DNA of 64,000 nt from Vibrio palustris. Lineage in GTDB: Bacteria; Pseudomonadota; Gammaproteobacteria; Enterobacterales; Vibrionaceae. Numbering within the stretch: position 1 is the stretch's first letter; each line of letters begins with the position of its first letter. The notes beneath the pieces were generated by a model, which was given only the letters and a program-made list of their open reading frames with translations, had not been told where the DNA came from and ran no database searches. The DNA lies in NCBI RefSeq assembly GCF_024346995.1, contig NZ_AP024888.1, positions 496,001-560,000 of the forward strand, given 5' to 3'. A program made the position numbers and the translations under genes. Shown piece after piece: positions 52,421-59,679 of this stretch.

Positions 52421-54154
52421 ATGTCTGAACACAGCCACGTCACGTCCATTACACTGGCTCATATTAATGATACCCATTCTTATTTTGAGCCAACGTCGCT
52501 ACAGTTACATTTAACGTTACAAAAAGAGAAGCTATCACCGTATGTAAGCGCTGGTGGTTTTGCACGTATTGCAACGCGTGTTGCTGAGTTACGAGAGCGC
52601 GCACTACAGCGAGATCAAGATTTTGTCTTTCTTCACGCCGGGGACAGCTTTCAAGGCACGTTATATTTTTCGCTGTTTAAAGGTCGTGCTAATGCGGAAT
52701 TACTTAATGCATTGAACATCGATGCAATGGCGTTAGGCAATCATGAACTCGATATGGGGAATGAACCTGTCGCTGAATTTGCCCACGCAATTAATTTTCC
52801 ATTATTAGCCGGTAACTGGGATCTTTGTGATGAAGATAAAGACAAACCCGTCAAGTTAAAAGAAAACAAAAACGTTTATAGCTATCAACGTGATACTCAA
52901 TGTGCGCGCTGGATTGTAAAAGGGAGCATTGGGCACCCTGTGGCTATATTTGGGATTTCTCTTGATAAAATGTCTGACATAGCCAATCCAGATGATGACA
53001 CGCCGTTTATTAATGCGATTGAGGTAGCTCGTAATACGGTTGCGGCTATCAAAGCGAGTGGTGTTCACTCAATTATAGTGCTGAGCCACTTAGGTTACCG
53101 TCAAGATCTACAGCTTGCCGAAGAGGTTGATGGGATCGGCGTGATTGTCGGCGGGCATAGTCATGTGTTACAGGGTGACTTTAGTGATTTAGGTCTCGAG
53201 AAAAATGACGATTATGGATACAAAGTTGGTGATACGTATGTGGTGCAGTCTGGGTGCCATGCATTAGCGTTAGGCCACTGCCAAATTGATTTTGCTACCG
53301 ATGGGAGAGTGGTTAGCTTGCAAGGACAAAATGAAATTCTTGTTGGCCGCCGCGTCTTCATGGATGCAAGTTTAGGATCTGAGTATGACACTCGACGTTA
53401 TGATGAATCCAGAGCTATTTTGGCTCAGCACCCTTACGTGGTGACATGCCCGAAACACCCAACGATTCAGACTATTTTACACGATAACTATTTACCGCAA
53501 GTACGGGAGCGTCAAAAGCAGGTTGTCGCGCAATTGGACTCTCCGTTGCGGCATGTACGTGTTCCTGATCAACACGGACCAAGTGAGCTCGGGCCATTGG
53601 TAGCCCAAGGGTTTTATGAAAGTATGTTGGCCGACGGCTACCCGGTGGATTTTGCTTTACATAATGCTGGGGGGATTCGAGCATCAATACCGGCAGGGCC
53701 ACTGACGGTGGCAGATATTGTTGGCAATATATTGCCCTTTGTTATTCCGCTCGCCGTTTATAAAATTACCGGCGCTATTTTAGCGCAGGTACTAGAAGGG
53801 GCGATTAATAACGCACTCAACAACGGTGTCGATGGAACAGGTACGGGCAGTTATCCTTATTTGTATAACTGCCGGTTTGACTATCAAGAGAATGCACCGC
53901 TCGGCGAACGGATTCAACAATTAGAGATATATCGTTATGGCGAGTGGCAGGCGGCTGATCCTAATGAAATATATTGCGGAGTCTCATCGAGTTATACAGT
54001 TAAGGGCAAAGAAGGGTATGACGCATTTTTATGCATGACTCAACCTGCTGTCCATAGCTCACAATCGATGGCCGATACGTTTTTAAGCTTTATGAGCCGG
54101 TACTCTAATCGTGATAGTAATGCCGTAGCAGTTCCGAGTAGCCAGTCCAATTAA
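52421..54154 (+). CDS. 5'-nucleotidase/UshA-family metallophosphatase without signal peptide
   Basis: 577-residue two-domain nucleotidase. The N-terminal metallophosphatase domain has all metal-site motifs: LAHINDTHSYFEP (D-x-H), HAGDSFQGT (GD), ALGNHELDMG (GNHE) and GGHSHVLQG (GHSH). The C-terminal substrate domain includes FALHNAGGIRASI and the GTGSYPYLYN region. The ATG at 52421 opens directly with the catalytic domain; AAGGAG lies 11 bases upstream. An extended frame back to 52283 gives no signal peptide either, so unlike UshA this enzyme should stay in the cytoplasm or be anchored otherwise. Confidence 0.88.
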   Translation: MSEHSHVTSITLAHINDTHSYFEPTSLQLHLTLQKEKLSPYVSAGGFARIATRVAELRERALQRDQDFVFLHAGDSFQGTLYFSLFKGRANAELLNALNIDAMALGNHELDMGNEPVAEFAHAINFPLLAGNWDLCDEDKDKPVKLKENKNVYSYQRDTQCARWIVKGSIGHPVAIFGISLDKMSDIANPDDDTPFINAIEVARNTVAAIKASGVHSIIVLSHLGYRQDLQLAEEVDGIGVIVGGHSHVLQGDFSDLGLEKNDDYGYKVGDTYVVQSGCHALALGHCQIDFATDGRVVSLQGQNEILVGRRVFMDASLGSEYDTRRYDESRAILAQHPYVVTCPKHPTIQTILHDNYLPQVRERQKQVVAQLDSPLRHVRVPDQHGPSELGPLVAQGFYESMLADGYPVDFALHNAGGIRASIPAGPLTVADIVGNILPFVIPLAVYKITGAILAQVLEGAINNALNNGVDGTGTGSYPYLYNCRFDYQENAPLGERIQQLEIYRYGEWQAADPNEIYCGVSSSYTVKGKEGYDAFLCMTQPAVHSSQSMADTFLSFMSRYSNRDSNAVAVPSSQSN

Positions 54155-54267
54155 GTCGTTAACGTCTTTGCCGGTAATACACTGGCGTAAATCTTGCTTT
54201 TCCTTGTTTGTATATCACGAAGTTCGGTGAGTGTTTGCCGAATTGTCTAGCAAATGAGGGAAGTAAG

Positions 54268-54357
54268 ATGTGGACAAAAGATTGGATTGATACTTTGATC
54301 ATTGTCGCTTGGATCAGTTCGTGGGGAGTTATTGCCTATATCGTACCGTTTACTTGA
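54268..54357 (+). CDS. 29-residue single-pass membrane protein
   Basis: Short frame with a good ribosome site (GAGGGAAG, about 4-11 bases before the ATG). After a charged MWTKDWIDT start it has one hydrophobic helix (LIIVAWISSWGVIAYIVPF) and stops. The size and plan fit bacterial small membrane proteins of stress responses. No family recognised. Confidence 0.55.
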   Translation: MWTKDWIDTLIIVAWISSWGVIAYIVPFT

Positions 54358-54658
54358 TTATGCCAACACCGGTTGTCGAGTCATAAAATTCATTGAGCAT
54401 TACATAAAGTGAAGCATTAGAGGTTACGCCTACTTTTTCTTATCTTTTTTGAAAGGCTGACACCTCAATATTGGAATAATAAAGGCCGCTACCATTTAAT
54501 TTTACCGTTTATTTTGAATATACATTCATGGTTAAAGCTAATATATTCGCATGAAATAAACTTATCGTTTTTGATAAGAATTGTCAGTGTTAGTCTGACT
54601 CTATTTCAGTTATTGTTATCAGCATGAAGTCCATAACCTTAATAGTGAAGGGGGCATT
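54358..54658. other. Intergenic region before the DUF1127 gene
   Basis: About 300 bases, AT-rich, with no supported frame. A promoter for the DUF1127 gene must lie here but I cannot choose among several AT-rich hexamers. Confidence 0.4.
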
Positions 54659-54844
54659 ATGCCACATACAATGTCGATGAACACATTGGAGCATACGTCT
54701 ACGGATGACAAAACCTACGCGGTTAACTTCAAAGGATTGATAAAACACTTTTTCGATGTCGTAACGTTGAGAAAAGAGACCACCTCTTTTCATAACACAT
54801 CGGAACTGTCTGAACACTTACTTCGTGATATTGGTTTAAACTGA
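54659..54844 (+). CDS. DUF1127-family small protein
   Basis: 61 residues ending in ELSEHLLRDIGLN, the conserved L-x-x-L-L-x-D-I-G-L core of DUF1127 (YjiS-like) proteins. Such small proteins bind RNA or take part in phosphate and carbon adaptation in other bacteria; the role here is unknown. AAGGGGG provides a strong ribosome site five bases before the ATG. A terminator follows 19 bases after the stop, so this is a compact monocistronic unit. Confidence 0.85.
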   Translation: MPHTMSMNTLEHTSTDDKTYAVNFKGLIKHFFDVVTLRKETTSFHNTSELSEHLLRDIGLN

Positions 54845-54862
54845 ATTGATCGGTAAGGAATG

Positions 54863-54891
54863 AAAAGCTGACTGATTGTCGGCTTTTTTTT
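54863..54891 (+). terminator. Rho-independent terminator of the DUF1127 gene
   Basis: AAAAGCTGAC (54863-54872), 5-nt loop, GTCGGCTTTT (54878-54887) with one G-U pair, T-run to 54891. Confidence 0.88.
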
Positions 54892-54969
54892 ACCCGTTAA
54901 AAACCAGCGGGGGAGGACATAAGTCAAGTGTGGTCTAGATATAGAGATATCCGTTGATTAGGGAAAACA

Positions 54970-54998
54970 ATGCCGAAGTTGCATGGCTCCTTCGGCAT
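54970..54998 (-). terminator. Terminator of the phnA homologue
   Basis: ATGCCGAAG (54970-54978), 11-nt loop, CTTCGGCAT (54990-54998). Read on the minus strand the hairpin is followed by TGTTTTCCC. It lies 24 bases beyond the phnA stop. Confidence 0.75.
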
Positions 54999-55022
54999 CA
55001 ATAACAGAGTGCAACGTAATCG

Positions 55023-55589
55023 TTATTTTTTACGACAGAACTCTGCGATAATGTACATAGATTGGCCGTTGGCTTTACCTGATACTAGTTTAGGGTCGTC
55101 AGATACACTGATTCCTCGCACCACTGTACCTTGCTTAATCACCTGTGATGAACCTTTTATTGGTAAATCTTTAATGATAGTGACGTCGTCACCTTTTTTG
55201 AGCTCTACACCGTTAACGTCACGAGGTTTTTCAGCATCGTCATCCATGCCAATCTCAGCCCATTTTTGAGTCTCTTCTTCCATATACATCATATCGAGAA
55301 GATCTTGAGCCCAGCCATTATCAGCAGAAAGGTGTTTTAGTTGACGCCATGCAAGTACTTGTACCGCAGGCTCTTGGCTCCACATACTATCGTTTAAGCA
55401 ACGCCAGTGGTTCATATCCATCGTTTCTGGGTCTTCAACTTGTGTACGACAAGTTTCACAAAGCATCACCGCATGATCTACGGTTACGTTTGTGTGCGGT
55501 GACACCACGTAAGGAGAGAGAGGAGCGTCGGAATTGCAAAGCTCACAATGAGCGTTACAACGTGCAAGTAAAGTTGCTTCTGTAGACAT
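55023..55589 (-). CDS. PhnA/YjdM-family zinc-ribbon protein
   Basis: 188 residues. The N-terminus holds a zinc ribbon, ARCNAHCELCNSD (C-x3-C-x2-C pattern) paired with LCETCRTQ; the C-terminal SH3-like domain reads VELKKGDDVTIIKDLPIKGSSQVIKQG and VSGKANGQSMYIIAEFC (in part). This is the PhnA protein family found across proteobacteria; despite the name its link to phosphonate use is unproven. The ATG at 55589 (GGTG upstream) gives the normal family start; an upstream frame to 55682 seems spurious. Confidence 0.85.
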   Translation of the reverse strand: MSTEATLLARCNAHCELCNSDAPLSPYVVSPHTNVTVDHAVMLCETCRTQVEDPETMDMNHWRCLNDSMWSQEPAVQVLAWRQLKHLSADNGWAQDLLDMMYMEEETQKWAEIGMDDDAEKPRDVNGVELKKGDDVTIIKDLPIKGSSQVIKQGTVVRGISVSDDPKLVSGKANGQSMYIIAEFCRKK

Positions 55590-55837
55590 CATATCACCAT
55601 TTATAAAATCATTGAGGAGCGTATTATCCATTTTATACACAAAATTTAAAGGGTTATTCGTGATATTACGCAAATTAATCACACTCTTGGTCTGTTATTA
55701 CTAATTAACGGCTAAATATGAGCTTAATGTATAGAAAAACATTCCATAGCAATGATAAAGTTATTTTATTCGTTATAGTTTTCGTGGTGAATGGTTGCGT
55801 AACCACGTAGCAAACCTATAAAAATAGAGGTTAGAGT

Positions 55838-56275
55838 ATGAAAATTTGGAAAAAGCCAATAAGTCTCGATATTCTTAATCATACATCCACCAATACGTTG
55901 ATCGAACATCTTAATATTGTCTATACCGACATAGGAGATGACTGGCTTTCGGCCACGATGCCTGTGTGCTCTTTTACCCATCAGCCTATGGGGTTATTGC
56001 ATGGGGGCGCATCTGTAGTTTTAGCTGAAACCTTAGGGTCGGTCGCTGGTTTTTTCAGTGTGGATGAGAACAGTTATTGTGTCGGAATTGATATTAATGC
56101 AAATCACATGCGTGGGGTACGTTCGGGAACGGTAACGGGTACCGCCGTGGCTCTTCATCGTGGCGCAATGACCCAAGTGTGGCAAATTGATATTCGAGAC
56201 GAAAAAAACCGTTTGGTTTGTGCGAGTCGGATAACCTTAGCCGTAAAACATCACACAGCAAAAGACAAAACCTAA
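55838..56275 (+). CDS. menI: Hotdog thioesterase, MenI/YdiI-like
   Basis: 145-residue PaaI-type hotdog thioesterase matching E. coli YdiI/MenI (1,4-dihydroxy-2-naphthoyl-CoA hydrolase in menaquinone synthesis). The active-site block QPMGLLHGGASVVLAETLGSVAG contains the catalytic Glu, and GIDINANHMRGVRSGTVTG the substrate-binding strand (both also seen in YdiI). Substrate could also be other aromatic or acyl-CoA esters. Its stop is two bases before the next start, so the two genes are coupled. Confidence 0.87.
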   Translation: MKIWKKPISLDILNHTSTNTLIEHLNIVYTDIGDDWLSATMPVCSFTHQPMGLLHGGASVVLAETLGSVAGFFSVDENSYCVGIDINANHMRGVRSGTVTGTAVALHRGAMTQVWQIDIRDEKNRLVCASRITLAVKHHTAKDKT

Positions 56276-56277
56276 CC

Positions 56278-56511
56278 ATGCGTATTGAATTCTCTCGCGG
56301 CATACTGATCGTGACTCCCCATGAAATCTTAATTCGTTTGACGGATATGCCCGATACCGTCCTACAAGCACAACAAGAGTCGATAACGTTATTTGGTCAA
56401 GAAGCCAATGTTATCATGGCAAATGGCGGTGGTGTTAAGTGGTCTATAAAAGTAGACAATACGGATCAATTAAAATGGATTAGCGAAGAGTTAGGATGTG
56501 AAATTCGTTAA
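56278..56511 (+). CDS. Small DUF3389-like protein
   Basis: 77-residue soluble protein starting two bases after the menI stop. The pattern IEFSRGILIVTPHEILIRL and the closing WISEELGCEIR look like the DUF3389 family found mainly in vibrios; I am moderately sure. There is no known function. The short separation suggests cotranslation with the thioesterase. Confidence 0.65.
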   Translation: MRIEFSRGILIVTPHEILIRLTDMPDTVLQAQQESITLFGQEANVIMANGGGVKWSIKVDNTDQLKWISEELGCEIR

Positions 56512-56590
56512 AGCCGCTTCAGACACTTGCATCAAAGATGAAAAATAGGGAAACTAAAACGCTAGTCAGTAAATAGTGAGTTTCCTCCTT

Positions 56591-58285
56591 ATGAGCAGTC
56601 CAAGATTACGCGTTCAGTTTGAAACGCTGTTTGAACATTTTCACGGCGAAGATGCTGAGACTCAGCTCGATGATGTCACTGACATTCTCTGCTGTACACG
56701 CCGTAACGCTCGTATTGTTTTGAATAAAATGGAAGAAGAAGGCTGGGTTGAATGGCACCCAGCGGCAGGACGCGGTAAACTTTCTAGGTTGTTATTTAGG
56801 CGCTCTCGAACGGATGTGAGTGAAAACCTAGCACGGCGTTACCTCGACGAAGGTAAAATTGGTCAAGCATTAAATGTACTCGACCAAGATGCGGCCAAAC
56901 TGAGCAAAGTGATACAAGGTTATTTGGGGATACAGCATGCAGAAGGGTTGCCGGTTATCCGTCTGCCGTATTATCGGCCGTTATCGATGCTCAACCCGCT
57001 GAAAACGATGCGACGCTCAGAACGCCACATTGTTAAGCAAGTATTCAGTGGTTTAACTCGGCTAGATGATGACGAGCAAGTTCGGCCTGAGTTAGCGCAT
57101 CATTGGGAGTCGATCACAGCCTGTCACTGGCGATTTTTTTTACGGCCAGGCGTGCGTTTTCATAACGGAGAGTTATTAACCACAGAGATTGCACTCGAGA
57201 GTTTGTTACAACTCAAGAGTTTCCACCTTTTTTCACATATTCAAGCAATTAAGTCGCCGTCTGAGTGGGTGATTGATATTTACTTATCGCGTGATGATCA
57301 TTACCTGCCACTGTGGCTATCTGAAACCTGCGCGAATATTATGTTGCCCGCAAGTGAGCGCCAAGATAATTTTGATGTGTATCCCATCGGCACGGGACCA
57401 TATAAAGTGCTCATCAATGATGATAAACGACTTATTTTACAAGCTTTTGATGGTTATTTTGGCTTCAGACCACTGCTAGATCGGGTGGAAGTGTGGGTAA
57501 TAAGCTCGATACATTCTTCGTTAGTTTTTCCTTCTATTGACACTCCGAGTCAGCTAGGACACAAGGTGTCTTCACAAGAAGATGTTGGGCTTGATCCCGG
57601 CTGCACATATTTGTTGCTCAATCGGTGTGATGGCGTCGCAAAAAATGTAGAGTGGGCGAGATATTTGTCCCAGCGGTTACGATCATTAAACGTACTGCGG
57701 TTAATGCCTGAATCGAGCATCGTGGATATGGGGCTAGTCCCGGCGCATGGGTTAAAACCAGGCTGGTATCATCAGCCCCCCATCAATCCAGACGACACAT
57801 TACCAGAGAAGCAACGTATTTCTATTGCATATCAGGCAAATCATCCCATGTATCCTGCTCTTGTTAATGTATTAAAACGTATTTTGAATTATGACGGTCT
57901 GCATGTCGATGTTATCCAACACGATTCAGAGTCCCAAACATCACCCAATGTCGATATTTGGGTGCAAAGCATGGGAATTGCAAATCGTCGAGATGAGGCT
58001 TTAGCGGCTTGGCTATTAAATGATTCACATATTCAGCATTTAAGTTCCAAAGAGAACTTTTCTCAGTGGGCCGCGCAAATTGATGCTTGGCGTAGTGTTC
58101 CGAACAAAGAATTCCCTGGGCGTTCACTTGGACAGTCATTAGTAGACAATCATCAAGTTATACCACTTTTTCACAGTTGGTTGGGGGTGTCTAAAGAGCA
58201 ATGTGGATCATTACAAAACGCCAAATGTAATGCATTAGGGTGGTTTGATTTCAGCCAAGTTTGGGTCAAACCACAATTAACTTAA
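56591..58285 (+). CDS. sgrR: SgrR-family transcriptional regulator
   Basis: 564-residue regulator with an N-terminal DNA-binding domain (residues about 1-110, including DDVTDILCCTRRNARIVLNKMEEEGWVEW in part) and a C-terminal domain like ABC peptide-binding proteins (ERHIVKQVFSGLTRLDDDEQVRPELAHHWE..., LRPGVRFHNGELLTTE). E. coli SgrR (551 residues) activates the sRNA SgrS under glucose-phosphate stress. I see no SgrS-like RNA beside it here. The ATG at 56591 lacks a good ribosome site; a GTG at 56576 is possible. Confidence 0.87.
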   Translation: MSSPRLRVQFETLFEHFHGEDAETQLDDVTDILCCTRRNARIVLNKMEEEGWVEWHPAAGRGKLSRLLFRRSRTDVSENLARRYLDEGKIGQALNVLDQDAAKLSKVIQGYLGIQHAEGLPVIRLPYYRPLSMLNPLKTMRRSERHIVKQVFSGLTRLDDDEQVRPELAHHWESITACHWRFFLRPGVRFHNGELLTTEIALESLLQLKSFHLFSHIQAIKSPSEWVIDIYLSRDDHYLPLWLSETCANIMLPASERQDNFDVYPIGTGPYKVLINDDKRLILQAFDGYFGFRPLLDRVEVWVISSIHSSLVFPSIDTPSQLGHKVSSQEDVGLDPGCTYLLLNRCDGVAKNVEWARYLSQRLRSLNVLRLMPESSIVDMGLVPAHGLKPGWYHQPPINPDDTLPEKQRISIAYQANHPMYPALVNVLKRILNYDGLHVDVIQHDSESQTSPNVDIWVQSMGIANRRDEALAAWLLNDSHIQHLSSKENFSQWAAQIDAWRSVPNKEFPGRSLGQSLVDNHQVIPLFHSWLGVSKEQCGSLQNAKCNALGWFDFSQVWVKPQLT

Positions 58286-58369
58286 TCAAGAAAGAATGTG
58301 CTGTAAAAAACAACACATTCTGCTATTATTTGTTCATCTGGTTTATAGTTTATTCAATAGGAACTTATT

Positions 58370-58447
58370 ATGTCATTAGGTTTAATCGTATTTTTTATCG
58401 TTACTGGGGCCGTTATGCTCTCCAAAGAAATGAAAAACTTACGTTAA
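58370..58447 (+). CDS. 25-residue membrane protein
   Basis: Short frame with a good ribosome site (AGGAAC, spacing 5). The peptide has one hydrophobic helix (LGLIVFFIVTGAVML) followed by a basic tail SKEMKNLR, the N-in/C-in-type layout of small membrane proteins. It lies between sgrR and a strong terminator, with an AGAATGTG-N13-CACATTCT hairpin (58293-58321) upstream. Confidence 0.5.
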   Translation: MSLGLIVFFIVTGAVMLSKEMKNLR

Positions 58448-58509
58448 TTCTTTTACCGAGTATCAAATTTACTTTTTTATCATCGTTTAGATACTTAGGT
58501 GCCATAGTT

Positions 58510-58541
58510 AAGAGTAAACCCACTAGGATTTACTCTTTTTT
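58510..58541 (+). terminator. Rho-independent terminator
   Basis: AAGAGTAAA (58510-58518), 10-nt loop, TTTACTCTT (58529-58537), T-run to 58541. It could end transcription of sgrR and/or the small frame at 58370. Confidence 0.82.
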
Positions 58542-58781
58542 ATACTCCCTAATGCACTATAACTAAATGGTTAGTGACCAATAGTTCCTAACCATCTCCG
58601 TATAATTCAAGAAATTCAGACACCTATATCACTGTTTTATTACCGTATCTTTGCATTTATCGCTAAGCAGTGTAAATTATTGGTTGAATAAATAGTACAT
58701 CGCTGATGACGAAAGAGATATTGTCAGTTTGCAACATTGCTCAGGCGTAACAACCGTACATAATAAAAAGGAATAACTATA

Positions 58782-59672
58782 GTGCAGAGCCCTATCACTC
58801 TTGAAGCGTTACACATTCTTGATGCGATTGACCGTCGAGGAAGTTTTGCAGCAGCGGCCAATGAATTAAATCGAGCTCCGAGTTCACTTAGCTATCAAAT
58901 TCAAAAACTTGAGCAAGATTTAGACATTATGATTTTTGACCGTTCAGGTCATAAAGCTAATTTTACCGAAGCCGGGCAATTGATATTAGAACATGGACGG
59001 ACATTGTTATCTTCAACCGAAAAGCTCGTTCATGATGCAACAGTTTTAGCTAATGGCTGGGAACTCGAAATGACCATCGCATTTGATGGTATTATTCCAG
59101 TTAATAACTTTTTCCCTTTAGTTGATGCCCTCGGCACGGTCAGTAAAACCCGCCTACGTTTACAAGAAGAAATTTTGGCTGGTTGCTGGGAATCCTTATC
59201 GGCCAATCGTGCGGATTTGTTAGTATGCCCGAAAATAGAGACACTCCCACAAGATGTCAAATCTCAGCCATTAGGTAAGTTACAAATCGCCTGGTATGCG
59301 GCGAGCGATCATTACGTTCATAAACGTTCAGCAGGGCCATTTGATGACATCACTCGTCAAAAATATCGCATTATCGCCATTGCAGATACAGCGCGAGATC
59401 AACCAGCCATTAGTGTCAACATATTAGAAAAGCAGCCCCGTCTAACGGTGACCAATATGAGCGTGAAATGTGAAGCTTTAGTTGACGGTCTGGGGATAGG
59501 GACATTGCCAACACAAGTGGCACAGCCTTTTGTGGAAAGTGGTCAACTCATTCAAATTGAAGGCAGTGAACCACGAGAGCTAGAACTTATCATGGCTTGG
59601 CGACGTAATAAGCTAGGTGAAGCAAAATCGTGGTGTATACAATACCTTAAAAAGCATTGGACGTTGCGTTAA
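58782..59672 (+). CDS. yhaJ: LysR-family regulator, YhaJ-like
   Basis: 296-residue LysR regulator that closely parallels E. coli YhaJ, a regulator associated with aromatic-compound sensing. The N-terminus ITLEALHILDAIDRRGSFAAAANELNRAPSSLSYQIQKLE (quoted in part) is the winged helix; the C-terminal MAWRRNKLGEAKSWCIQYLKK matches the YhaJ ending MAWRRDSMGEAKSWC. The likely start is the GTG at 58782 with AAAAGGAAT upstream. Convergent with patZ, with only seven bases between the stops. Confidence 0.88.
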   Translation: MQSPITLEALHILDAIDRRGSFAAAANELNRAPSSLSYQIQKLEQDLDIMIFDRSGHKANFTEAGQLILEHGRTLLSSTEKLVHDATVLANGWELEMTIAFDGIIPVNNFFPLVDALGTVSKTRLRLQEEILAGCWESLSANRADLLVCPKIETLPQDVKSQPLGKLQIAWYAASDHYVHKRSAGPFDDITRQKYRIIAIADTARDQPAISVNILEKQPRLTVTNMSVKCEALVDGLGIGTLPTQVAQPFVESGQLIQIEGSEPRELELIMAWRRNKLGEAKSWCIQYLKKHWTLR

Positions 59673-59679
59673 CCGCTCG

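Noticed and set aside
56512..56590. SgrS small RNA next to sgrR
   Set aside because: In E. coli sgrS is divergent from sgrR, but here menI and a small gene lie directly upstream on the same strand with only about 80 bases between and no terminator-bearing divergent transcript.
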